44,779 bases of DNA from Nitrososphaeraceae archaeon (GTDB lineage: Archaea > Thermoproteota > Nitrososphaeria > Nitrososphaerales > Nitrososphaeraceae): NCBI GenBank assembly GCA_022545895.1, contig JAKEIK010000009.1, positions 1-44,779 on the forward strand, in the 5' to 3' direction. The notes beneath the pieces were generated by a model, which was not told the DNA's origin, ran no database searches, and saw only the letters and a program-made list of their open reading frames with translations. Shown here piece after piece: positions 10,449 to 20,771 of this stretch (positions are counted from its first letter, which is position 1; each line of letters starts with the position of its first letter). The position numbers and the translations under genes were made by a program.

Positions 10449-10658
10449 CTAATACGAAAGAGATTCAGTCTCATGAATCTTATGGTCGGCAAATATTGCA
10501 ACTGGCGCATCACATTTATCACATCGCCATGAAAATAATCTAATCTCTCTGTCAGAAGTGTAGAAACTGTCTTTAATTTCCCATGTTCGATTCTTTGGAT
10601 TGTATGAAGGTGGTCTATAACACATTCTGTGTTTACAACGACGCATGCTGACAACCAT
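10449..10658 (-). CDS. small zinc-ribbon-like protein
   Basis: MRRCKHRMCYRPP...FSWRCDKCDAPVAIF; alternative frame 10442..10654 rejected. Confidence 0.5.
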   Translation of the reverse strand: MVVSMRRCKHRMCYRPPSYNPKNRTWEIKDSFYTSDREIRLFSWRCDKCDAPVAIFADHKIHETESLSY

Positions 10659-11235
10659 CTGGTGTGCTATGATAAATAATCTTTGTTACTTTATAGAGTA
10701 AGAACAACCAGGTGCACTTAAAGAATGTATAGTAAATTAATCACTAAAGAATTTGAAAGGAGACATAATTAAAGCATGGTGAACTGAATTAGCACCTTTG
10801 ACAGGTCCAATTTTCTCTGGTCACCAGGAAGTTTCTTCAGGCATGAGTATTACCTATCTATTAGGAATTGATAAGTAACTTACTTCTTAACACAAGCGTA
10901 CAACCACACTCAGACAGTCGACCAGTCGATAAGTACTTGCTATCGAGTCCAATCGAGCCGACTATCCCTTAGATGGTTGCAGCCATGTTGTTATTGTTTG
11001 TTTGAGGAGTTAACAGTTGTACTTGCACCTAGAATCATTACGGCTACAGATGAGGTAATATAATGTGAGGCATACGAGGACTCTAGGAAGGCGGGCACTA
11101 CTTTTTCAATTAATTTATGTTTTTCACGACGCCCATCATTACCATCACATCGTTATTCCAATCTTCGCATTCTTCCAAATTGGCCTCAATTTAAATCCAT
11201 CATCCTTCATAAACGGCGCCAAAAGGTGGTAAATT

Positions 11236-11553
11236 TTATTCAGAGTATTTCCAATACTCCATTTCTCTCCCACAATTGTCACACACATATTTTTCACACA
11301 ACACTGGCTTATCGTAAGTGGTGTCATCCTGAACTATCTGTTCCAAGTAAAATTTGTCCGAAGAACATTTTCTACATTGTTGTCCAGAGGGTAAATTCAG
11401 TCCCAGTCTTCTCTCTTCGCCAACAGTGATAAAATATGAGACACTCAAGTCAATCAAATCAAGTTGGATAGAGCTAGGAATAGTCATATTATTCAAAGCC
11501 GCTACTAATGGAACTACAATGAGGAGGTTCCGCTTGAGATCAATATCGGGCAT
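11236..11553 (-). CDS. hypothetical protein with C-terminal zinc ribbon
   Basis: CRKC...YVCDNCGREMEY; start placed at MPDIDLK (ORF open to 11622). Confidence 0.6.
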   Translation of the reverse strand: MPDIDLKRNLLIVVPLVAALNNMTIPSSIQLDLIDLSVSYFITVGEERRLGLNLPSGQQCRKCSSDKFYLEQIVQDDTTYDKPVLCEKYVCDNCGREMEYWKYSE

Positions 11554-12135
11554 TTGTAATATAATGAAAGTATTACTTATAAGAATATCTTTCTTTTTCA
11601 AAGGTTTCCTGAATGGTTCCACACGTTACATTAGTAAAGTCCAGATCTTGCAATATCTAATTTGTGAAAGCACAGCTTCATATCATATCGTCTTTTTGGA
11701 CATAAATTAGTTATTAAAAATTAAGCTAAAAAATCACAGATTTATTGAATGAGACTAACCCTGATATTTAGTAAGAGAGATATATCATTTCCCACGACCA
11801 TCACATTCTCTATCTATGCATTGCGGAATAGAAACTCCTCCTCTAATGAGCAATGTAGTGGTCTAGAGGCTAGACTATTAAGGCCATATAACTAATCATC
11901 ATGATATTTATTTAATTTAGTCATGTAAAGTACGGCATAGATTTCAATCAAAAAAAAGATTTCACGTTGTATGTCGATTTGATTCCTCTCTAACCCATCT
12001 ATTTTTTTCTCATTCTTACAAACAGGGTTGATCGAATTGTTAAGTTAAATGATAGTTCCTAGACTTGATCTGCTAGCTACAATCTAAATTTCTTTTTTCG
12101 TTTCGATAGAAAGATCATAATAGAATTAGTTCGTG

Positions 12136-13032
12136 TCATGTTTTTCGAGCTTTTATCACAACATAGTCAATAATTTTTTTCTTTGAAGTGTTCCTCATCT
12201 TTACCATGGATCTATAAAGGATATTCTCAACATACGACGGATATTGTGTTAAAATTCTTTCTCGGAGTAGTTTTCTATTCTTAAAATAATATTCAGCTAG
12301 TGGATCGTACACCCGTGAACCTATTATGTCGATTCCTGTAATTTTAAATCCCTGCTTCGTAATTGTTGATTTAACATAGTCTAATCTATAATGCTGCGAC
12401 GACCATGTCAAAGCAAGAATTCCAAGCTTGAACAATATTTTAATGGGATCTTCTGAAATAACTGTCACGGGTATTGCGATAACAAGCAAGCCGTTGAACT
12501 TCAAGATTTTCCAAGATTCTTCTATAAACAAAGAAAGAGGTTTGAAATGCTGCGCAGATTCTAGAGAAATTACCCTATCAATAGAATGATTTGCAAAAGG
12601 CAATGCTAATGAAGTGCTATTAATGAACGAAATACCGTTTATTTCATATGGATTTGACATTACGCCAGGATTTTCAAACGCGCGACAAACAGCTTTGGAT
12701 GACGTTGCCAGTTGCTGACAATTAATATTCACACAAAATATCTGTGGGTTAAATACATTTTTCCAAAGAACAGCCGGTGCTGCAAAACCACTTCCAACAT
12801 CAACTAGTCTTTTGGAAGAGTCAAGTTCTGCGATTCTTCCTACCATCATGCAAAGTTTCGATTGAGCTTCAATTGGAGTCTTAACATCATCTACCCAATA
12901 TCCAAAATTGAGCATATTTGCACCTGTTGCAAGTTGCATTATAGGTGATAAAGAATTGTAAAGGCGAATAACGTCCTTCTCGTTTCGTCTAAATGTCCAT
13001 AGAAAAACCTCAATGGGATTGATGCCGATCAA
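12136..13032 (-). CDS. class I SAM-dependent methyltransferase
   Basis: VDVGSGFAAPAVLWKN motif I, later LLVIAIP strand. Confidence 0.88.
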   Translation of the reverse strand: MIGINPIEVFLWTFRRNEKDVIRLYNSLSPIMQLATGANMLNFGYWVDDVKTPIEAQSKLCMMVGRIAELDSSKRLVDVGSGFAAPAVLWKNVFNPQIFCVNINCQQLATSSKAVCRAFENPGVMSNPYEINGISFINSTSLALPFANHSIDRVISLESAQHFKPLSLFIEESWKILKFNGLLVIAIPVTVISEDPIKILFKLGILALTWSSQHYRLDYVKSTITKQGFKITGIDIIGSRVYDPLAEYYFKNRKLLRERILTQYPSYVENILYRSMVKMRNTSKKKIIDYVVIKARKT

Positions 13033-13251
13033 TGATATTCTTGTATCTAATTTAGCATTATTTAATTAAGACTTAAGAATGCACTTGATCGTCTCGCCAA
13101 TTTCTTATTCTCAGCTTCTTTTACAGTCATTTCAATTTCTTGCTGCCTCAGGCTGTCTCTCGTTCAAACTTGCCATCATCCATTGTATTTTGTTCTCAAT
13201 CATTTGAAAAAGGGAATTATCAAATAGCCAAAAATAAATTTATTTAATCAC

Positions 13252-13638
13252 TCACGCAATACTTCCCTTTTTGGCTTTGAGTAGATTTTGAAGTTCATGG
13301 GAACACTCAAGCAGTGTCTGTCGGGCCTGATCAGTATTGCGCGCAACTACAATGATCTCGCCTGGACCAAACTTACAACTATTTATTTCGATGGGAATTT
13401 CGAGGTGGAGAGTTCTAGCTATTAATTCAAATAATTTTGGATAAGTTTTGTTATTCTTGTACAAGAACGAGGCGCTGTCCCCATTTATCAGAACATCCTT
13501 TTCCACCGGGAATACAAGTTCTTCCTCTGCAATCCACTTCATAATCTCCTCTTCTAATTTTTCAGCTACTTGTATTTGATCGCTAATCCTCGCTTGATTG
13601 GCCTCCTCCGAATAGGTTTCCAATCTATCAAAATTCAT
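13252..13638 (-). CDS. hypothetical protein
   Basis: 128-aa ORF of coding-like composition. Confidence 0.65.
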   Translation of the reverse strand: MNFDRLETYSEEANQARISDQIQVAEKLEEEIMKWIAEEELVFPVEKDVLINGDSASFLYKNNKTYPKLFELIARTLHLEIPIEINSCKFGPGEIIVVARNTDQARQTLLECSHELQNLLKAKKGSIA

Positions 13639-13894
13639 GAATTTGTGTATACTGAATCCCTAATTAAATCAATTCCATCTTAATACTGAGATTTCTTAAT
13701 GGTTGTCGATATTTTTATGATTACGATATCTATATGAGATTCTATAACTGATGATATTCCACAGTTTAGTGTCGAGGGCCACAAAAATTCAAAAATTTCA
13801 TTCCCTCCTTACAGAGCAATTACTTACGACCCACCTTAGATTGGTTTAGAGTGAACTTCCGAGCAATCACATAATAGATAACGGTTTGGATTAT

Positions 13895-14446
13895 TCAACC
13901 AGTACTCAAAGAACTCGCATATTGACGAATTGCCTCTTCTTGAACCTGGGTTTGAATCGAACCTGGACGCAATTTCCTGATTTTTCTGATGGCTTCCTCA
14001 GCATTCAAATGTTCTTTCTTTAACAAGTAAGCGGCCAATATTGTTCCAGTTCTACCTTTGCCAGCTGCGCAATGTACCAGTACCGGCCTCCTATTGGATT
14101 CTATTTCACTCTCAAGAAAAACAGTTGTCGATTTTAATTCTGCAATTGTAGGTGCTTTATAATCTTCAACTTCCAGATGTAGATAATTGATGTTATCGTC
14201 TTTGTTATCACTATCCTTGGACTTATATTTATCATTACCTATCTCGGTAAACCATCTAGAGGGAAGTGAGATTTCTCTTACCGTCACAATAGTTTTGATT
14301 CCATGATCCTTTAGCCATTTGAATTGATCGAACGTCATGGGCAATCCGCTACCTGCAAGTTGATTTTCTATGACCCAACTAAAATTGGTAGGACGAGATG
14401 AAATTCGGCTATACAACCACCGATAGGCGTCACCTATGATTGTCAT
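13895..14446 (-). CDS. dual-specificity / protein tyrosine phosphatase family protein
   Basis: CX5R active site VHCAAGKGRTGTILAAYLL. Confidence 0.92.
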   Translation of the reverse strand: MTIIGDAYRWLYSRISSRPTNFSWVIENQLAGSGLPMTFDQFKWLKDHGIKTIVTVREISLPSRWFTEIGNDKYKSKDSDNKDDNINYLHLEVEDYKAPTIAELKSTTVFLESEIESNRRPVLVHCAAGKGRTGTILAAYLLKKEHLNAEEAIRKIRKLRPGSIQTQVQEEAIRQYASSLSTG

Positions 14447-14591
14447 TCGTACCTCTATGGAAATCTGGTTATATTAATTTGAATAAACAAATTGATCCCA
14501 TTTTATTATACAGGCAAGCATTGGCATCTTACAAACTTAATACAGAATATGTTCGCTCAATACATGATCTAAACTAACGACACGCATGCCA

Positions 14592-15116
14592 TCAAGTCCT
14601 AATCTGAACCTTTACAGACGAATCGGTTAGCTCGAATGAGCCCTCGATATTCAATGTATTTTTTAAAGCTGATTTAAGATAACCATGAAAAAATTGAGAA
14701 CCTTTTCTACCTAGTCTATGTCTAATTACAATGATTTTTAGATCATTCTGATTTACCTCGTCATAAGTTCCCAAATACCCGTATCTGCAGATTATTTTTT
14801 CTATATAGTCTACCACAGTTTCTTGTGTTAGTGTTTTTTTCCAGAAAAGAATTGTATCACGAGGTATGACTTCGCCCAAAGAGATGCCAAGTCCATAAAT
14901 ATCTTCTTCTGTATAACAGTCTAGGAGTGAATTCAAAAGTTCGCGATTTATGATTACCAAATCAATTTTTGATAGAAATCTAGTAAATTCAGCATAACGC
15001 TTCAATATCATATTCACCAAACCGTTTACTGAAACACCCATCCTTTCCGCCTCTTCATCCAGTATTTTGGAGAGGTCGTTATCTACTCTAAAGGAGCGTG
15101 TTGTGGAAGGTGGCAT
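14592..15116 (-). CDS. ribbon-helix-helix DNA-binding regulator with C-terminal extension
   Basis: TTRSFRVDNDLSKILDEEAERMGVSVNGLVNMILKRY is RHH-like. Confidence 0.75.
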   Translation of the reverse strand: MPPSTTRSFRVDNDLSKILDEEAERMGVSVNGLVNMILKRYAEFTRFLSKIDLVIINRELLNSLLDCYTEEDIYGLGISLGEVIPRDTILFWKKTLTQETVVDYIEKIICRYGYLGTYDEVNQNDLKIIVIRHRLGRKGSQFFHGYLKSALKNTLNIEGSFELTDSSVKVQIRT

Positions 15117-15143
15117 ATCTTAACTTAGTATACATGAACATAA

Positions 15144-15178
15144 ATGTGTTTTTTTGTGACCATTTGTGTTATATTGTG
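15144..15178. promoter_or_regulatory. four TGTG cores at exact 10-bp phase; putative RHH operator
   Basis: TGTG at 15145, 15155, 15165, 15175 (CACA on the gene strand), 29-62 nt upstream of the RHH ATG. Confidence 0.6.
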
Positions 15179-15387
15179 TTGCTGGTGGTAATTTTAACAT
15201 TGATCATTAAATTATTCCCTTATAGTGTTCTTGCAAGAGCATATTGGTAAATAAGTTCTCTAAAAAAAGAACGACCAAATCTGAAATTATCACAGAATGT
15301 TGTGGGTTAGGATAGTGTGTGATGGTGCTGACTCGAAAAGTGGTAAAAATTGGCAGTAATTTTTGTTGGATCGGTCAAACTACAATC

Positions 15388-15395
15388 TATATAAA
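15388..15395 (+). promoter_or_regulatory. putative TATA box TATATAAA for the response regulator
   Basis: TATATAAA about 45 nt upstream of the start codon at 15440. Confidence 0.5.
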
Positions 15396-15439
15396 GCACA
15401 TTAAAATAATATGGAGCTCTGACGAATAATGGATTCAGT

Positions 15440-15841
15440 ATGACTAGCAGACAGAATAAAAAACCTCTGAAGGTCATGATTATCGAAGATGAGCAAGATA
15501 TATTATTACTCTATAAAGATTATCTAATCAGTAGGGGGCATAATGTTTTAGTTACTGCTACCTCGGCATTGGAAATTATTTCCGATTATGAAAAGATCCT
15601 TCCGGATATAACCATACTTGACTACAAATTACCTGATAACAGAAATGGCATTGAAGCGGCAATTAAGATTTTAACCACGTATCCATCAGCTGCGATTCTA
15701 ATTGTTACAGCATATGATACAGTGAAAGAAGAAGTATTGAAACAATCAATTTTCGAAGGGAAAAGATTTGCCATCCTATTCAAACCCATAAAATTAGCTA
15801 GATTGGAGAACGCAATTTACGATTTACTAGAGTCAAAATAA
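15440..15841 (+). CDS. response regulator receiver-domain protein (stand-alone)
   Basis: KVMIIEDEQDILLLYKDYL, TILDYKLPD, and Lys near FKPI; no output domain. Confidence 0.93.
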   Translation: MTSRQNKKPLKVMIIEDEQDILLLYKDYLISRGHNVLVTATSALEIISDYEKILPDITILDYKLPDNRNGIEAAIKILTTYPSAAILIVTAYDTVKEEVLKQSIFEGKRFAILFKPIKLARLENAIYDLLESK

Positions 15842-16061
15842 TGTGTATCACCGATAAAAGTTATTGGATTTAGGGAATTACGGAGGACTCAAATAACAAT
15901 TGTCTAATAGAAAGTATACTTTACCGCATGAGAATGGAATGATGGGCAGATTTTAATCGACGAAATAAATCATTTTGTTTAATAGTATGATTTGCATATG
16001 TACGGCCGAGCCTATATACCGATGTCAATCAGTCAAAAAATAAAATTTTTCAAGAGAAAGA

Positions 16062-16085
16062 AATAATATCACCAAAAATATTATT
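16062..16085. repeat. 8-bp inverted repeat AATAATAT-N8-ATATTATT
   Basis: Read directly. Confidence 0.7.
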
Positions 16086-16360
16086 GGGAAACAAGGAAGT
16101 GAATCTATAGACAATTTAAGCTTCCATCTGACAGATGATGGAGACCGTTCTAATCTCGCAAATCATGATGAGTGTTCATCTTGATAATATGATAAAACGG
16201 CCACGCTGTTCTTATTATGGGAACACAATAACTATTTTAGTTTATCTAATCGCTATATCTTAAGCCATTAATAGAAAGGTCCTTCTATATGAATACTTCA
16301 TCTTACTGTAATTGAAGATAAAAAGACTTATGATTGAATAGAACTTTTCTATTTCGCAGT

Positions 16361-16615
16361 TTATTGAATCTTAAGCAACGCATCCATTTTCTCATAAAGT
16401 ACTAAAAACCTTAGTCCCTTTCGGGTAGTCTTGTACACTTTATTAATTTCATCATATTCCAGCAAATCATTTTCGGTTAAGAGTTTCAAAAATCTCTTTA
16501 CTTGTGTAAACGAGAGGAAAGAGCTATACATTATTCTAGTCATCAGCGTTCCTTCTTCCGCCGTAGCAGAATTAAGAATAGATGCAATAACATCCGTTCT
16601 ACTACGGTATTTCAT
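16361..16615 (-). CDS. winged helix-turn-helix DNA-binding protein
   Basis: SRTDVIASILNSATAEEGTLMTRIMYSSFLSFTQVKRFLKLLTENDLLEYDEINKVYKTTRKGLRFL. Confidence 0.85.
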   Translation of the reverse strand: MKYRSRTDVIASILNSATAEEGTLMTRIMYSSFLSFTQVKRFLKLLTENDLLEYDEINKVYKTTRKGLRFLVLYEKMDALLKIQ

Positions 16616-17313
16616 GTATAATCATACACATAAGTTACTAATAAGTCGATCCTAATTGGGCTTACAGAAACAGATACTCACCTTTAAATGTTAATTTTAT
16701 TTAGCTTCCCATTAGGCAGTTAGATTGGCTTCCTTACAATTTCCATACAATGCTTTATGTACGTTAATCATAAGTACACTTTTTAATTCAAGTATCTTGA
16801 ATCTGGTAAATATAACTTAGGACCTCATATCAGTTTATTTTTCATATTCATATTCCTTTTCTGATAAACCGGTAATGCCCCACGACCTAAGTAACTTGCT
16901 TTCCAGACTATGGAAATGAGTGTACCCGATAACACTTTACTTGATAACTTCGAACAGTAAAATCACTTGATTCATCAATTCTTGACCGATATTGTAATTT
17001 ACTTTTAATGCTTTTCGTGCCGGGCGGTGCATGATTATACCCAGAAGCAAAGGGGTTTGAGATAAGTGCACATAAATATGACAGTTAGAAACCCTACATG
17101 GACCAAAATACACATTAGGGACATTGTCACAATATCTAAAGTCCTTCAAATTCTGGCGATACTGCAAATGTTGAGGTTTTATTATCCATTCTCGTTGTAT
17201 ACTGGTTTATTTTTCCTTTTCTATATTAATCCGGCATTAATGTGTCATTAAAGCCAGCTTTTTTGGTAAATTATTTAAGGCTCAGATTGAAATAATATTT
17301 GTGTCTTGGCATG

Positions 17314-17337
17314 GCTATTATAGCTACCTATAATAGC
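17314..17337. repeat. perfect 10-bp stem / 4-nt loop hairpin GCTATTATAG-CTAC-CTATAATAGC
   Basis: Read directly, upstream of the microORF and hflX. Confidence 0.9.
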
Positions 17338-17414
17338 ACGAACATCTAATATAATTTGATCAAATACAAGTTGTCAATACTGATATCAATATGTGGACGT
17401 GGAGGTTTTTCCTG

Positions 17415-17537
17415 ATGTTTACAACTGAAGAAACGAAAGATGATTTCAATTCGACAATCCTAATTTCTAATGATTCATGTACAAGTTATATAGAGCGCAA
17501 TAATGAGTGTGCGTCTGATTGCTATGGGTGTTATTAA
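17415..17537 (+). CDS. 40-aa Cys-rich microprotein (MFTTEETKDDFNSTILISNDSCTSYIERNNECASDCYGCY)
   Basis: ATG preceded by GGAGGT; stop 15 nt before the hflX start; four C-terminal Cys. Confidence 0.55.
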   Translation: MFTTEETKDDFNSTILISNDSCTSYIERNNECASDCYGCY

Positions 17538-17552
17538 GGAGATATAGGGACT

Positions 17553-18647
17553 TTGAAATCAAAGAATGTAATTTTGGTTACCTATCCTGACGATTTCAGT
17601 CAGCAAGAAGGACGAAGCTTGGTAGAATCTGTTGATAACAATAATGTAGTAAAGATCTTTTCTCAAAAATACCTTGGTCATTCAACATATGGTTTGGGAT
17701 CAGGAAAAGTTGAAGAAATCAAGGAATTTCTCACAGAGAATAAGTTAGAAAAGTTAGTAGTGGACGATCATATGACTTCTAAGCGAATATATAATTTAGA
17801 GAAGGCAACAGGATTAAAGGTCATCGATAGAGAGAGACTAATACTTGATATTTTTTACTCTCGAGCAACCACTACGGAAGCAAAATTACAGATCCAACTC
17901 GCTGAAATTAAGTACGAGTTGCCACGGGTTAGGGAAGAGGCCAAACTAGCCATAGGTAGTGAGAGACCTGGAAGAGGTGGAAGCGGCGAGTACGTAGTAG
18001 ACGTAAAATTCCGCGACCTCAAAAGACGAATGGGATTCATCGCAGACAAGCTGTCAAATTCCCAGCATAAACGTCAGCTTTACCAAAAACAGAGAACTAG
18101 TAACGAAATGCCAATAATTGCTCTTGTAGGGTATACAAGTTCAGGAAAAACCACTCTATTTAATTTACTCACACATGAAAACAAAGAAACGTCAGATAGT
18201 TTGTTCACTACCCTCTCAACAACTACAAGGTCTTTTATTATTGATAGTCAGAAGCTTCTTCTAACGGATACTGTCGGGTTTATCAGCAGACTGCCAACTT
18301 ACATGATCGAGGCTTTTAAATCTACTTTAGAAGAATCTCTAATGGCCGATATTATTCTATTGTTAATAGACTCTTCCCAATCTGTTAATGAAATAAGAAT
18401 AAAGTACTCAAGTTGTTGGCAGACCTTAGACGAGCTCAGAGTAGACAGGGAGAAGGTTTTTGTAATTTTTACAAAGTGTGACAATGCAGAACAAATGCGA
18501 ATCCAAGAAATAGCCACAGATCTGGGCATGTTAAATCCTATAGCCACATCAGCCAAAACGGGCTATGGAATCCATAAACTGAAAAACTTAATTGCACAAC
18601 GCATATTGCTAAAAACTTCAGGCAAAAAGATCAAAATACCTGCATAG
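17553..18647 (+). CDS. hflX: GTPase HflX
   Basis: TTG start after GGAGAT; N-terminal HflX domain (SERPGRGGSGEYVVDVKFRDLKRRM), GYTSSGKTTLFN P-loop, DTVGFISRLP. Confidence 0.93.
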   Translation: MKSKNVILVTYPDDFSQQEGRSLVESVDNNNVVKIFSQKYLGHSTYGLGSGKVEEIKEFLTENKLEKLVVDDHMTSKRIYNLEKATGLKVIDRERLILDIFYSRATTTEAKLQIQLAEIKYELPRVREEAKLAIGSERPGRGGSGEYVVDVKFRDLKRRMGFIADKLSNSQHKRQLYQKQRTSNEMPIIALVGYTSSGKTTLFNLLTHENKETSDSLFTTLSTTTRSFIIDSQKLLLTDTVGFISRLPTYMIEAFKSTLEESLMADIILLLIDSSQSVNEIRIKYSSCWQTLDELRVDREKVFVIFTKCDNAEQMRIQEIATDLGMLNPIATSAKTGYGIHKLKNLIAQRILLKTSGKKIKIPA

Positions 18648-19020
18648 TATAATTTCGTTCGAAATTGGAGAACTTAGATTCCAATAGCGAATATGTTATG
18701 AAATGGTTTGCTTCCCAGTTAGTATTTGATACTTTACCATCAAGAAGGTATTACAATATACACAATAGAATGCGCCGTTGCTCTTCTCACTGATTACCCG
18801 AGGTTTTTGAATCGCCTCATGATTCTGTTCCTGTATAGGGACTGTTATACGGTCGTTTTAATCTATCTCTTAGTTACAACCTCCCTTGTATTCTTAGTTA
18901 CTATCTCCTAGTACCAAGTCAAAATCCCGATTTAGGGTCCAACCATCGAAAAAGTTTTGTGAGGATGGATGCGGACAGCTTATGAGCTATGGTAATTGAA
19001 CATTTTGTTACTCATACAGA

Positions 19021-19524
19021 TCATTTTACTACAAGCACAGGACATGTCGCATAGCGTACAACTCCTGTAACTACACTTCCTAGTAGCATTTTCTTGAGGC
19101 CAGCCATTCCGCTCGAACCAATGACTATCAAATCTCCTTTTTGTTCTTCAGCATAGTTTACTATGGCACCATCAATAGACATATGAGTTTCAATGATATT
19201 TGTTTTACAAATAATATTCTTATTTTGAGCATCTTTTTTTATTTTGTCAAATAGCTCTTCTGCTTTGATTCTTTCGCTTTTATGCCATTCTTCAGGCTTT
19301 CCTGAGTGACCCAAACCAACCGCGGTATGTATTACTGTTAATATGGTCAACTGGGAACTATCGCGACTAGCTAAAGATACTGCAAAATCAGCAGCACTTA
19401 GAGATGATTCAGAGCCATCTACAGTCACTATTATATTAGAAAATCTCGTCTTTTCTTCATTCAACTTATATTTCGACTTTATATTTTTAAACTTAAAAAT
19501 GTTATATCGGCCAGTATCGACCAA
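19021..19524 (-). CDS. universal stress protein (UspA family)
   Basis: IIVTVDGSESSLSAADFAV and GSSGMAGLKKMLLGSVVTGVVRYATCPVLVVK. Confidence 0.95.
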   Translation of the reverse strand: MVDTGRYNIFKFKNIKSKYKLNEEKTRFSNIIVTVDGSESSLSAADFAVSLASRDSSQLTILTVIHTAVGLGHSGKPEEWHKSERIKAEELFDKIKKDAQNKNIICKTNIIETHMSIDGAIVNYAEEQKGDLIVIGSSGMAGLKKMLLGSVVTGVVRYATCPVLVVK

Positions 19525-19527
19525 ATC

Positions 19528-19767
19528 CTATTCCCCATCGATAGCATTCTTAAATTTATCAGAAGCCGCATTGAACCTACCCATTACTTGCAAGTTAAAA
19601 TCTTCATCTTTTTCATTGTCTACTGCTTTTATGATTTCAGAGCGTAAACTGATTGCATTGTCAATATTTGTCTCGTATTGTTCTATCAAATCCTTTAGTA
19701 TGTCTCGTCCTTTCTCTGTTGACAACTCAGTCAATAAAGTTGATCTGTATATATAAATCGAGTTCAA
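19528..19767 (-). CDS. hypothetical small helical protein
   Basis: 79-aa coding-like ORF next to the usp gene. Confidence 0.5.
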   Translation of the reverse strand: MNSIYIYRSTLLTELSTEKGRDILKDLIEQYETNIDNAISLRSEIIKAVDNEKDEDFNLQVMGRFNAASDKFKNAIDGE

Positions 19768-20100
19768 GCATTGTTAAGAATTTAGTCCTTTCGTTTTTAG
19801 TCATTCATAGCCATCTACATATCTTGGCTCCAAAGTCAAGACCACCTCTGAATTTCTCGGAACAGTTACTTATGTTAGATTTGGTCAGCGAGTCATCATA
19901 TTGGGCCATCTTTCTAATTACGTTTTCCGCCGCAGTCGACAAAGTAGGAAAGACGAGGGCAGGATTAATTTTTCCCTCGGTAGACAAAAAGTTCCAGATA
20001 TGATGCCTTTTCGCAATATAATGACAAACGAATGGTTCGATACCTCTTCAGTCATTGGTGACTACAGAACGGAACTTCTAAGCAAACATGGAGAACTTTT

Positions 20101-20376
20101 TCAATTTGAAGTAGATGCCTTATGCTTTTCATCATAATGCTGTTTGTACTCTAACTCTGTATTGAACATGATATTACACTTACTGCACATTATGGGTTCA
20201 TTTGTTTGTTCTCCCACGCTTACTCCTTGGTCCATTCCTGTATTTGCACTCTTGTATCTACAATACTCGTTATCGCATTCATAGAATTCAACGATGCCAT
20301 CTTCTTCAGCGACCTTACTGATGGGTCTCATATGACCTTCAGAGCATTGAGGACAGAGTCTCAAATTCTCAGCCAT
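20101..20376 (-). CDS. zinc ribbon plus C2H2 zinc-finger protein
   Basis: CPQCSEGH...YECDNEYC and CSKCNIMFNTELEYKQHYDEKH. Confidence 0.8.
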   Translation of the reverse strand: MAENLRLCPQCSEGHMRPISKVAEEDGIVEFYECDNEYCRYKSANTGMDQGVSVGEQTNEPIMCSKCNIMFNTELEYKQHYDEKHKASTSN

Positions 20377-20771
20377 TTACTTCCTTATTTGATCTATCTA
20401 TTTGCGCACTAATGAACTCTACTTTTGGATCGCATAACACATTTGAGGACCTTGATAGGACATACTATCGATTTAGACCTGTTAGGGGACATTAGCTATT
20501 GAAATATCTATTACGCTCCAACCATACACCTTCATGAATATACGAATCAAATAATTTCAATGAAATGGAAAATCTACGATGAAATGTCTGAAAGTATTAA
20601 TCGCGATCCTGTACAATTTATCATTTTAAATTAATCTTCTTAATGCATCAAAGACGGTATTGAGGGATGTTGACTTTGTGGTGTGTTCTGTAGTTAACTG
20701 GTTCTGCCTTTGCTATATTGAGTTGCTTGGTTGCTCGTACCATCAGAACTATCCTACAAAACGGATTCATT

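Noticed and set aside
11354-11710. Plus-strand 118-aa ORF
   Set aside because: Antisense to the zinc-ribbon protein 11236..11553
19343-20137. Plus-strand ORFs (19343..19756, 19653..20003, 19901..20137) and minus 19805..19987
   Set aside because: Plus frames are mostly antisense to usp and its neighbour; minus 19805..19987 looks protein-like without an obvious ATG and may be a gene remnant, but evidence is too weak
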